Part shown: piece after piece, positions 11,862-22,888 of the stretch
How the letters are laid out: each line of letters opens with the position of its first letter
Position numbering within the stretch: the stretch's first letter is position 1
From: Dromiciops gliroides
Taxonomy: Eukaryota; Chordata; Mammalia; Microbiotheria; Microbiotheriidae
Direction: 5' to 3'
Length of the DNA: 64,000 nt
Assembly (NCBI RefSeq): GCF_019393635.1
Contig: NC_057862.1
Coordinates: forward strand, 95,789,159 to 95,853,158
Notes under the pieces: model-generated
Told to the model about the DNA's origin: nothing
The model's database searches: none
Seen by the model: only the letters and a program-made list of their open reading frames with translations
Made by a program: the position numbers and the translations under genes

Positions 11862-12789
11862 GTAAGCGTTGTATGAATTGTATTTTGCTATGCTACTTTT
11901 AAGGACCAGGGCACATGGTCTCCAGTGCTGGGTGGAGGAGAAAGGAGTGAAGAGAGCCTTCTTTCATTCATTCCCCACCCAAAACTTGAGTTCAGCCATC
12001 CTGCTGTGACAACTTTTGAACAGAAATGGTGCTATGAGCTCACTACACAGAAGGCTTAGGCCTGTAGGAGCCCTTATGATGACAATTTTTATAAGTGTAA
12101 AGAACCATCATTGTAGTGTCCTGGTAAATAGCATCCTTTTGATTGCTCTTGATTCTCAATTACATAGAAATGCTTTTGATTCTCAGTTACATGGAAACAA
12201 CACATAAATACATAATGATGCAGGTTATGGGGTAATTATAGTTGCGACTATTAAGCATAATACTTAGGAATGGAGAATTGTGGAATTTAGCAAGCCTGAA
12301 CTTAAAGGATGACAGAGTGCTTGTTTTTGATAAGTAAGTTGACAGCTGCATAAATCACTCCCCACTTAGTACACAGAAATCAAACATGCATCATCAGATA
12401 AGTGATAATTGAATGCTTACCTTTTTACCTGATGAGTGTTAGAAGTTCTTCCTCATTAATGTCATTCCAGTGCCAGTTTGAGCTGCCAGATCGAGGGACA
12501 AAAATTAGATTTACTTGAATTTGTGGCAATTTGGGCTCGACGTTCACATGTCACATGGGTGGGGAAGACTAGGCTGTGCTGACTGAGCCTCCAGCTTATC
12601 ATCACAGAGATGTGGGAGAGAGAGAAGAGCAAGTGGATTATGCTACTTTTTAGGTACCATGGGCTTTGCCTTGAAGTTTCTGCTAGCATCCATTTTAATA
12701 ACAAGAAATTGCTTGGATGCCACAAGAGCGAGTTCCTTTAGCTGAGGCTGATTCTAGGGTGCTAGGATTAATTTAAACAAACACAGGAA

Positions 12790-12970
12790 CATTGTGCTTG
12801 GAACCCAAGAGATCTGGGGTTCTAATCCCGTGCCTTGCCATTACTGTGATGAGTGACCTTAAGAAAGTAATGGCACAACCTGTCCTTCTGATTTCCTATT
12901 TCTCAAATGAGAAATGGAATAGAGGATGTCTAAAATTCCTGCTTATTCCAGATCTATCATCCTTAACTTC
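12790..12970 (+). mobile_element. MIR, sense
   Basis: GATCTGGGGTTCTAATCCCG, GATGAGTGACCTTAAGAAAG and TTCTCAAATGAGAAATGG follow MIR order. Confidence 0.7.
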
Positions 12971-13069
12971 AGTCACAACAACCTGAGATGGAAGCAGGTT
13001 GCCTTTCCTACCCACTAAGCTGCACCTCTAAAATTGGGGACTGAACCATTTGACTTGTAGTTCATAAAA

Positions 13070-13245
13070 TGGAGGGAGACCAAAGAGACTGTTTAGTCCA
13101 GCCTTCTTATTTTTCTGATACGAAAACTGAGGGATTTTGCTACTTATTCAAAGTCACCTAGATAATAAGTGGTGAAGCTGGTATCTGAACTCATGCCCTG
13201 TGTTGCCAAATCTTGCACTGTTAATAGTCTTTGAGTCTAAATGCT
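13070..13245 (-). mobile_element. MIR, antisense
   Basis: TTTCTGATACGAAAACTGAG, TCACCTAGATAATAAGTGG and TCTGAACTCATGCCC match the reversed MIR. Confidence 0.7.
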
Positions 13246-13450
13246 TATATGAACACTTTTTGGTGGCAAATATCACTTTCCATCACTACTGGGTTTCCTT
13301 TCCCTCACATTGGTGAAGCAAGTTGGGTAAGCTGGTAAACAGTGAGCACTAGTGATGGAAAAAGAGAGTTTAGAGAAGAAAACACAAACTTAGCAGAGAA
13401 TCAAAATATTCTCTCAGTTGGTATGTCTTCTGCTAAATGGATTCCTTAAG

Positions 13451-13609
13451 CAGTTTTTGTTTTGTGTTTTTTTAATAAGGCAATTGGGGTTAAGTGACTT
13501 GCCCAGGGTCACACAGCTAGTAAGTGTTAAGTGTCTGAGGCTGGATTTGAACTCAGGTACTCCTGAATCCAGGGCCTGTGCTCTATCCACTGCGTCATCT
13601 AGCTGCCCC
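13451..13609 (-). mobile_element. Short marsupial SINE in the last GFRA1 intron, antisense, with TSD
   Basis: AAGGCAATTGGGGTTAAG through CATCTAGCTGCCCC in reverse orientation. The duplication GATTCCTTAAG is at 13440-13450 and 13610-13620, and it extends by four further bases with one mismatch. It ends 238 bp before the last GFRA1 coding exon. Confidence 0.93.
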
Positions 13610-13858
13610 GATTCCTTAAGTAGTAAAGCAGTCAGGTAGTCATTGGTTTAAGAGATTCTGGAGTGATCATGAAACAGATGACTGTCTTCATTATTCCCCA
13701 TATTTTAAATTTTGCTGCCAATTAACTGTTGTGTAGAAAAACCCAAGATCCTCTTTGACGAGTAACAGGATAATAAAGTAAAAAACAAGTTAGGTTTAAA
13801 TGCTCGTGAAAAGAAACTGCTCGGCGGTGACTGACTCAAAAAATATCTTCTTTTACAG

Positions 13859-14011
13859 CGGGATTTTGACAAAGACAGAGCTGGGGGCTCCAGTCAAATG
13901 GCCTCAGACTCAGTGGCTGCACCGACAAGTGGGAGTCTAAGCAAATTGATGATCCTAGCCATCGCTGCACTGAAGACCTTCTTGTCCATAAGTCTGGCAG
14001 AAACATTGTAG
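13859..14011 (+). CDS. GFRA1: GFRA1 last coding exon (GPI-anchor signal and stop)
   Basis: This segment encodes the last 50 residues of the receptor plus TAG (14009-14011). The acceptor is TTTTACAG, ending at 13858. The frame continues directly from the exon at 11808-11861. The peptide begins RDFDKDRAGGSSQMASDS and ends in a hydrophobic tail (LMILAIAALKTFLSISLAETL minus its first residue) with no following basic residues. This is the classic layout of a GPI-attachment signal: a small-residue cleavage region (the Gly-Gly-Ser-Ser stretch), a polar spacer, then a hydrophobic C-terminus. Human GFRA1, from memory, has the same layout, including a Ser-Ser pair at the annotated attachment position, an Ala-Ala-Pro spacer and a tail ending in a similar Leu/Ser/Thr/Glu-rich string. 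The tail is diverged, as is normal for cleaved GPI signals. The call rests on two exons fitting in order, phase and spacing. Confidence 0.9.
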   Translation, partial: RDFDKDRAGGSSQMASDSVAAPTSGSLSKLMILAIAALKTFLSISLAETL

Positions 14012-14300
14012 CCCTATTAACAAACAAACCAACCACATATAGACATGTACAAAAACAAAACAAAACAAGCCGTTTCCTGTTCTCTGTTGTCTATCTGAAA
14101 TTCCAGTTTTAGGAGCTAAGTTGAAGCAGTCTACTAAAAGAGTTTAATTCAACTGGATTTTTTTTTAAGAAAGCTTCTTGTGATATTTAGGGGCCTTTGT
14201 GGAATACTTGATGCAGTGCTACATTCCAAACCCAAAAGGCTTTTGGGCATGCTGTATTTTAAAGAGACAGTATGTAAATTTGGCTATGAAACAAACAGGC

Positions 14301-14303
<3 letters not shown>

Positions 14304-14341
<38 letters not shown>
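14304..14341. repeat. (TTA)12 microsatellite in the GFRA1 3'UTR
   Basis: About twelve uninterrupted TTA units, 290 bases after the stop codon and followed by TTTTAAATGG. It is likely length-polymorphic and lies inside the mature transcript. Confidence 0.95.
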
Positions 14342-17300
14342 TTTAAATGGTTTTAACCCTGGCCTTTATCTGCAGGGGACTAAGTTTGTTTTCCTAATAC
14401 CTTTCATTGAACAGCTTTGGTTTCAAATTAAGCGAACTTCAGACTAACGGGGATGCCTGGCTTTTGTCACCGCATAAAGGGTCTCACCAAGAGTGGACTT
14501 AATGAAAACATTTCCTTCTCATAGACTGCTACTGATGTTAAGCTTTCTAAATGTATTATCATCTTCCTTCCTTAATGTTTATGAACTCTGAAGTGGTTTT
14601 GCATTCTCTCCTGCTAAAACATGATATGTCACATACAGATATAATGTATGTTTCTCAGTTATGATTTCATAAAAAAGGGGGGATGGGAGTTTGCAACTTG
14701 CTAACGGTATGTTAATCATTTAAATACACTCATCTAAGCCTTATATGGGTGAGAATTCCTTAAACTAACAAGAGTCAGACATAATGGAAGCTTAACTCTA
14801 ATAATCTTTACATTTATGAGATTATATATAGAAACAAATTTTACTAAATGGTTTCAAATGTTGGCTTTCTATATTTTGGACCTAATAATACTATCCCCAT
14901 TTTTTACTGTTGGTTTAATACAAAATACATGGAGTTCATTTCCCTCTCATAGAACTGTTTTATCTGACTATATTAGTAACACTATAAATATAACTCCTTA
15001 AAAGCAGAATTTTAGGAGCCTTATGCTTTATCAGAAAGCTCTGCATCACATTATGGTAGATGGGAGCAGGGGAAAACAGAGAATCCTAAGGCTAAGCATT
15101 GACCATTCATGAAAGTATGCTAGAAGCCCCATCTGATGGGGGGGGGGGGTGCATATTGGCCAGTATACAAAATAGTCTGGGTCTAATGGCCGGATTGCCA
15201 GTTCCCATCATGTAATGGTTCTGGTTTTGCTTCCCCTAACAAAGACAGCCTTTACTGGATGAGGAGAAATTCTCTGCCCCATCCTTTAAGCATCTGCACA
15301 GTTCCTTTCCTGAGGGTTGTCTTTATTCTCAACTGTGACGGCTTAGTTACTCTTACAGGCAGTTATGTCGAAATGATCCACAGTAATCTAGTTTTATCGA
15401 GTTGCATCTCCTCTCCCCTCCTTCCCCCCAACCCCTCCATGACAGACAATAACGGAGTTAAAGCAAAAGGTTCATTATCTTGGATTTAGAGTCCTGAAGT
15501 AAAACTTTCATTGTAATGTGCTGGCTCCATCATGATTATTCAGTCGGTATAGGACAAAGATAAAAATAGAGACTCTTAAATTACAAACTACAGGTCAGCC
15601 TCAGTGTATACTGCATACTGTTGGCAAAACATTGGGTGCGTAGTTCTAACCATTCTCTTCTATAATTCTCTTTTATTAAACTGATACAATTCTAAAATAT
15701 GTTTTTGAGGCCTGGGTATTTCTGAGGAAAATTAGATCCAAGATATATTCTGATGCATGTGTAGGAATGTGCACCCCTCTAGACAGAGTAAACCTTGATA
15801 ACAGCATTACTTTTTGATTTAATGCTGATAAATTGGAGTTTTCTTCGGAATTCAGCAAAGGGGCTTTAGGAGAAGAAATCCACAGTTGGTGTGTACCTTC
15901 TTAGCATACATAGTCCCCTTCCTTCCCAAGCATGGTGCTGTTTTCCTCCTGAGTGTTGATCAGATTATCAAAAGGGAGAAAGGAGAAATATCTGTTGTAC
16001 AGTGAAGGTAAAGACCTACTCTTTTAAGTGTAATTGAATTAGAAGCAGATTCATACACAAATGCTTTTGAATGTATATTTCTAACTATAATTGCCAACAT
16101 TTTCAGTAAGATAAGCTCAATAAACATGACACCTATCTGATCTGTGAAAACTTTCTAAAACATACTACTTGGAATGAACACATTAAGTGTGTTGAAATAT
16201 CTGGAAGGCTAACAATTAGTAAATATCTCTTAAAGAACATATTTTGCTTTAATTACGCTATCTCTGTATCTACACTCAACTAATTACATATGGGTCTGAT
16301 GCAGTTTAGGCCACCGTAAAATGCTATTGATTACTTCTGCTGTAAACAGAAGCTCTAATTAGCTTCAGATGACCAAAGAGGAAATGGTAGTTATCAGATC
16401 TAACAAGAGTCGCCTTCAGTAATAAGCTCATGGATATAAAACAGACATAAATTATATTTTGAAAAGCCTCATCTATCACCAACAAGAAAGTTCTTGTTTT
16501 TCTTCAAAGCAAAAAGCATATAATAGTTTCCAAATCCTTAATTTGAAAATAAATTGCTTATTAAACAAACAGGATGTGGGAATGGATTCTCAGGGTCCAA
16601 TCTTTTATTGAAGTTTTTATGGACTTACGCCAGTTGAGATTGGGATGAATTCTTTCTAGATGAATGTGACATGAGTGATGTCAGCTTAACATGGTAATCC
16701 TGTCAACACTGTCATTTGTACCAGCCCTGGAATAAGCAAATGATGTAGTTCTCTTTTGATTGATTGGATCCATTGGATGTTGACAAAACAAGGGCCCAGA
16801 AAACTCGTGTCCCCTTTCTTAGTTTTTGGCTTGTGTGTTTTTGGAGCCACCAAATAGGATAGTTAGTCACTAGAATATGGGAAGTAGCAGTTGATTCTGA
16901 GACTATAAGTGCACTGGAAATTTCTAGGATGAGGTTGATTTTAAACAGGAACTAATAAACATTTAGGCTAAGTCCCATTAGCAGAAAAGTCCTGCTGCCC
17001 TTTTTGGTTCGACGAAAACAAGAATTTCTGCCAAAAGAATTAGAAGCACAGTCCAATTTGACGTTGACTTTATTTGACCAATTTTTAGTGTCTCAATTAT
17101 AGCACACAAAGGGAAAAAAAGTGCACAATATACAGTGGGGATGCAAAATGCTGACCACATGCCTATTTTACCATATCTGTTTTGTCCAAACCACTAATAG
17201 AAATCTAGGATGAGAATCACAGAGAATATTTTTGGTTAAGAGTAACAATTGTATCTCTATTGCATATAGTTTATTTGACTGGGTGGTTTCTATTTAAAAT

Positions 17301-20300
17301 GTTAAAAAAAATCTTTCTTCTGAAGTTAGCACAGATACCATGTCCTGGAATTTGTAAATGACTATGCAGTGCCCCTTTCAGAATTGTCACCTTTAATTTG
17401 GTCTATATTAAGACCAGTTCCTATCTTAAATGTACACAGAGGGTGGGTAGTCTCCGTTGCATACTAGGCCCCACATGCTACTTTCTGCTCTAAATCAGGT
17501 GCTCCTTCCTAAACACTCCATCTGTTGAACAAGGGAAGTGGGAAAACTGAAACAGTCTTGAATCAGTGTATGTACTTGGTGGGGGGAGGGTGAAAAGATG
17601 TAGGAGCCCTGGGAGTTCATACAATTAGCAAAATCTTTTCTTAGATTCTAGCTTTAAATGGATTTCTGTTGTTGTTGTTTATGAAATAGTGGCCTCAGAA
17701 GAGGTGCTTTTCCAAAAATAAGTTCTCATTCATGTCTCCAGACATATACCCACTTATTTGAATCAGTGAACAACATGATAGAAAGTGCTGCTTGACTAAA
17801 AACCATGGGCTTATAAATTCCCATACAACCTAGTTCCCAGCCCCCCCTATAAATTTCCCTTTTAACATCCTCTATCTGTGATGTTTGGTAAAGATAAGCA
17901 AGAGCTTGGGACCTATCTTCCAAGGTTCAAAGTGAATAAACAATAATGACTTATAGTACTTGTCAAAAAAAAAACCAAAAAGAACAAACAAACCTGAAGT
18001 GGTCATAGCGTTAGCAAAGGTAAATTGAAGCCCTTCCAGAGAGTTTTGGGGGAAAGGGATATTATTTACCAAGGAAATGAAACCTTAAGACAGGAAAAGA
18101 GCATCAAGATAGAACCCTGGAGTGGCTAGCAGAATCACTGGTCCGGGAATGAATGTATCATATACCTGTGATGATATTTCTCATGGGTGGTTAGAGTTGG
18201 CAATTTCCATCCAACAAAATAGAGGGGGAGTTAGCTTCTTTAAAGACTGAAAGCCTTTCTGAGGAAGGTGTCAAGAAATAACTGATAAACTTAGGGTCAG
18301 ATGTTTTTGTTGCAGATCTTTTAAAACAAAATCAATTCTGTTTGTAGGTTTTTAGAAGTCCAGTTTGGGGGTTTTTTGTTTTGTTTTCCCCTCCATCCCT
18401 AAGATAGCACTTGAACTTTAATCTATAACTCTTGCCTTCGCCTGCTTCATTCAGATTTTACTTATGGATACTAGGCAGCCTTACTCCTCAAATGCCAGGT
18501 ATTTTAGACCAATTTGCCAGATTCTTCTCATGATTCTCCACAGTAGAAGCCCTGAACTATGAGTTTGTGCTTCCAGTCCAAATGAGTTTGGCTCAGCTCA
18601 GGATCATTTTTTCCATAAAACATCTAAACCATGGAATTGGCACATATTACCTTGTTACTGGGATGTGCACTATGGGATGCAAAATCAGTCAACTCCCCAT
18701 GAAACTTCATCTTGAAAGATTTGTTTTGTTTCTTCTGAAATTAGTTATTGGCCTTTCTGACCATCTACTTGATTTGCTTTCTTCCCCTTTCCCTTTCCCC
18801 TACTGGCCTAATTTAGTTTTCCCCTCCCCACAGTTGTCTTCTTATGCTAACTCTAAATTTAGTACTAATCAAATACCAGAACCCTTTTTCATGCTTAGCT
18901 TTGGATTCCCCAAAGCCTGTCTGTGCTCTATCTTCAGGAGGAAGGGATCTGAAGTCTTATAATCCATCTTTCCCATACATCATCCCAGGATAGGAAATTG
19001 GCTCTAAAATCCTAACCATGCAAGTCACATCTGCACTGTCATTGAACTGGCTTGACACTTGTCCTTTATTTGATTGCAATGAGTGTCTGAGGGGGAGGTC
19101 ATTCTTACTCTTACCAAGAAAGTGGTCAAACACACAAAACTGAAATATTCCTAAATGTTGTCCATATCATGGCACCCTGGGAAAAGAGGACGTGTTGGCC
19201 ATGTTTATTTCGAAAGACCGTAGGGAAAAAGGAAACATTCTGATATTCATTCAAGGTCTTGGTCTCTGAAGGTCTCCAAGCTCATTTGACCAGGACAGCT
19301 GTGACTGAGGCTGTTTGCCTCTAGCAGGTGCCAATAGCGGCATCCTGTCATGCTGCCATGTGGAATTCATTTTTGCCAAGGGCAGCTGCCAAGCCCAATA
19401 GCCAGTTTAAGTAGGAGGCTTTCTCTAGTTTGACCTCTTTTCCTAACCCAGCCAGATTCCTTTACTTCCTTTCTGCTGTCTGTCCATAGTGGAAGAAGAT
19501 TGGCTTAGGCATCTTGGCTGAGAATTAGTCATATGATGTTCCTTCCTATGGGCACAGACAACATGTCTTACCTTCAGATTCTCATTCTTCCTTGACCTTG
19601 CTCTTCCCAAGAAGATATTATTGGATGTTAGGGAAAAAAATCATATGAAGTCACCTCCGTAACTATTCGGCCAGCACTGAGCTCCTGTGTTGTGATTTTG
19701 AATTTTCCCACCTGAGGTCCACGAGTCAGTTAAAGTATGAATCTTGGTGAATGGGAGAGGTGGGTTGGGGAGACTGATATAGAAAGGGGGATGAGATCTG
19801 AAGCACTTGAAGTCAACCTAGTTTGATTTCCTTTGCATATCTCATACTGTGTTGTACAGTGCTAGCTAAAAGGTGACAGGGACTGAACCCTGAAGAGGTT
19901 CTGCAAGACTTTTCATCTTTAACTCACCAGATCAAATCCAGAGCAGCCTAGAAAAGGGGAAAGAAGAACCAGGTTCCCCAAAGACCTCCAGTGGGAAAGG
20001 GCAGGGACAGTGTCCATGATTCAGACAACTAACTCCCCAGTTGGGGAGATAAATTGAGCAACCAAGCCTGCTTATAGCTTTGGAAGTCTGATTCCCTCCT
20101 GAACTCATGACTGCTGAGTTAAAGGGTAAGCTGCCCATGTGCAAAGTAGAGCAAATGTCTCTTCTCTGGCCTTTTGCACAGACACTAAATTTCCTTTATA
20201 ATTACCTTATGAATTTACTTTTCAGAGCCAGAGTATCTGAGAGAAAAGCCCAACCAAGCTTGCCAGCCACAGCCACTCACCTATTACAGGCAGACGCAGA

Positions 20301-21949
20301 GCAGGGGCAATCAGATTTGCCCTTAACTATGAACCTAAAGTGAAGGCAGCCACAACAACCCCTGAATCACTCCACTGAGCCATTGGGAAATACAAATTCT
20401 GCCAAGCCCAGAAGCCAGTCGAGCTGCTGAAGCCATAAGGTAATAGTCAGGAAGTGATTTTATCAGAAACCACTTTTTTCTGCCTTGTCCAGTGCAAGGC
20501 AGCATAGAAGGGGAAAAACCTGTGAAAGTGAAATAAATTTTGATTAAAGTGGCCGCAAACCCAGAGCTGTGAAATGATGCTGCCTGATGTGCAGAGGCAC
20601 AACTTGGACCTAGAATACTAAGAATTAAGTTTTAAAAGTGCTGACAAGGTAAGTAGATAGCCTAGACTTAGAAGGGAGGCGGGGAAAGAAATTACTGAAG
20701 GACAGGAGCCAGGGGCTCTCTGGTCAGAACACCTGGTGAAGGTGCTCAGTGTCCCTTCAGCCTGTTGGCTTCTAACTCCAAGGTTTAGCAGTGCTCACAA
20801 TAGGATGCTCCTCGGGTTATAGCAGGTGGAATGAGAGTGGACACACAAGAGAGAGAGGGTTATGGTAAACCTGCATTCTCTCCCTGGATTGTAAAGTGTG
20901 CTTGATCTGGAATTTGGCTTTCTATTTTCCCATTTTCTCTGGAGGCATTTCTGAATGCAGAAAAGGAAACTGATAAAGGTGGACTGATTCCCAGATTGCT
21001 CTGCCTTCTTTGGCTGTGGTCTAAGTCTAATCAGGCAGTTTTTTTGGATATGCTCCATGGGTTTTTTTTTTTGTTTTTGTTTTTCCTGGATATAAATGAT
21101 TCAACTTAAGAGGGTTGAAGGAAAACCTTCAACAAAAACAAAGCCTAGAGTGGGGGGCAAGGTGGGATGAGTTGAGAGTTTCAATTTCTCCACTGTTTAA
21201 TCCTTTCTCCTTCCTTCTTCCTCATCTGCCAAAGACCTACTGGCACTACTTTTGCTTAATATGGGGCTTACAAAGTAGTGTGTAAATGATCCTTCAATTC
21301 TGAAACAGTTATCCCCATTTAATCCAGCTCATGTTGAGAAGTCATGTGAGGTATCAGGACATCCTCCCCTCCCCTTAAGGATGTTTTTGGATTCTCTTCT
21401 ATTTAGGGACATGCTTGTGTTTCTGTTCTATATGATACAGGTTGGCAAGAATAGCAGTGCAGGGAGATGAGAATAAGACATCTGAAATGGGTCAATGTTA
21501 TGATGGAATCCCCAGTAAGGTACCCACTTGCTCCCACCTCCATCAGTGCAATGGCATGATTTGGAAGTGGTGTCTCCAATGTTCAGAGTGAGCAGAGCCT
21601 ACAAACTGGGAACTTACTCATTGTTTTAGTTTCTCGTATTTATTTTATACAACCTACCAACCAAGTACCTCCATTTCTGGAGGACCTTATATGCTTACCT
21701 TGTTCTCTTGTGTATATTCTATATATGCTGTACTAAGGAACTTTGTTCATTTCCCTGGGGTTGTTATACTGTATGAAGTCTTCTCACGGCCATTTCACAA
21801 GGTACTTTATTGCCAATCCCCAAGGAGGAGGATTTAGCGTGGAAATAAGGACTATGGAAGTGATTTTGTGATGTTTGAATTTTCTGTTAGTATATTGCTC
21901 ATGCACTACAAACTGTATATAGCACCTTTCCCCACCCCCAGAATATCCT

Positions 21950-21955
21950 AATAAA
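21950..21955 (+). promoter_or_regulatory. GFRA1: GFRA1 distal polyadenylation signal (AATAAA)
   Basis: A canonical AATAAA is followed by CATTG, a T-run and an A-run, then a G/T-rich stretch (GATTGCTGGAGTGTC, about 21982-21996) suitable as a downstream element. Cleavage is expected near 21970-21975. Transposable elements resume immediately downstream, consistent with the end of a constrained transcript. Confidence 0.75.
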
Positions 21956-22034
21956 CATTGTTTTCTTTTTTTAAAAAAAATGATTGCTGGAGTGTCTTTT
22001 TTCCCTCATTTCCCTAATCCTCCACAAATACCTA

Positions 22035-22135
22035 TGTTCATAGCATTAGAGTTGGAAGACCCCTTCCAGATCATCCACCCCAACACTGTCATTTAGGGGT
22101 TTAACTAATTTCAGAAGAGACATGGCCTTCTTGAA
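22035..22135 (-). mobile_element. MIR fragment, antisense
   Basis: AGCATTAGAGTTGGAAGACC and CCAGATCATCCACCCCAAC match the common reversed MIR 5' segment. It is the first repeat after the GFRA1 poly(A) site. Confidence 0.6.
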
Positions 22136-22244
22136 AACACTTACTTCCATATCCACGCTATCTACCCCTTTACTGTTAATTTGGTTTCTATGGTTGTAAA
22201 GTGATGAGGAAAGCAGGGAAAGGCCAATTAAACAAGCATTTTAA

Positions 22245-22440
22245 ACATTTTTTTCTTTTATTCATTTATTTTTACAAGCATTTATCATGTCTCCCTCCTA
22301 CTGTCATCTCCCTTGCAATTGTACAATTAAAAGAAAAACCCTCATAACAAATATGCATAGTCCAGCAAAACAAATTCTCACATTGTCTGTGTCCAAAAAT
22401 GTGTTTCATTCTGCATTTTAAGGGACTTCTCTTGCAGGAG
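22245..22440 (-). mobile_element. L1-type fragment, antisense (old)
   Basis: Sequence with CATAGTCCAGCAAAACAAAT and GTCCAAAAATGTGTTTC resembles old mammalian L1/HAL1 3' regions in reverse. The stretch 22440-22620 next to it shows nothing I recognise. Confidence 0.55.
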
Positions 22441-22624
22441 ATGGGTAGTGTGTTTCCTCTTTAGGCCCCTAGACCTATGGGTTAGTATTGTAGTAATCAG
22501 AGTTCTAAAGTCTTTGGAAGGTTTAGCAAGCATTTGTAAAGTGCTGAATCTCTGCAAATACTTGATTAGGTACTAAGAAAATAGTAACTGAAAGCAAACC
22601 AAAGATGGCCAGTATTAATTTCAA

Positions 22625-22888
22625 CAGGCCTAGTGGCACATACCTGTAGTTCCACCACGTAAGAGACTGAGGTCGGTAGATCATGTGAGGTTAGAAGTTC
22701 TTAACTGCAGTTAGGGCTAAAGCTGTTTGAATGTCCAGCACCAATATAGGGAACCTCTGGGAGCAGTGGGAGGAGGGCTGAACTGGCTCAGGTAAGAAAT
22801 GGAGCAGGTCAAAGCTCCCATGTTGATCTGTAATGGGATTAGACCCAGGAATGGTCGTTCTCCTCAGGCATGAATGAGATTAATTCAG
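22625..22888 (+). pseudogene. RN7SL: 7SL RNA (SRP RNA) pseudogene, near full length
   Basis: 7SL RNA is the scaffold of the signal recognition particle. This copy follows the 7SL order throughout. The Alu-like 5' domain reads GGCCTAGTGGCACATACCTG then AAGAGACTGAGGTCGGTAG. The S-domain hallmarks follow: GTGTCC-like TGTCCAGCACCAATATAGG (versus CATCAATATGG), the GGGAGC stretch, AACTGGCTCAGGTAAGAAAT, GGAGCAGGTCAAAGCTCCC and TTGATCTGTAATGGGAT, then a poorly matching 3' Alu-like end. Presence of the S domain rules out an Alu-type SINE. There are many substitutions and a deletion of several bases in the GGGGGACCACCAGG segment, and no obvious A-tail. It is a dead retrocopy. Confidence 0.88.

Larger units (their letters stand above)
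11862..13858 (+). other. GFRA1: GFRA1 last intron (1997 bp)
   Basis: This intron is bounded by GTAAGC and by TTTTACAG (ending 13858). It is a phase 0 intron because both flanking exons are multiples of three up to the stop. It contains a MIR in sense at about 12790-12970, a MIR in antisense at about 13070-13245, and one antisense short marsupial SINE (13451-13609). The remainder (11870-12780) is non-repeat sequence without recognisable coding content. Confidence 0.85.
14012..21975 (+). other. GFRA1: GFRA1 3' untranslated region (about 8 kb)
   Basis: Sequence from the stop codon to just past the poly(A) signal at 21950-21955. It contains no recognisable SINE, LINE or LTR, whereas repeats resume about 60 bases past the cleavage region (MIR at about 22035). 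Human GFRA1 mRNA is known to carry a 3'UTR of roughly 7 kb (from memory), so the length fits. Earlier AATAAA hexamers at 16119-16124, 16954-16959, 17935-17940 and 20532-20537 could give shorter isoforms. It also holds a (TTA)12 tract at 14304-14341 and a G12 run at 15138-15149. The longest open frame inside it (18567-18962, 131 codons) resembles nothing I know and is best treated as chance. Confidence 0.8.

Noticed and set aside
18567..18962. 131-codon plus-strand frame
   Set aside because: It lies within the GFRA1 3'UTR, has no recognised homology and has no splice or start context of note.
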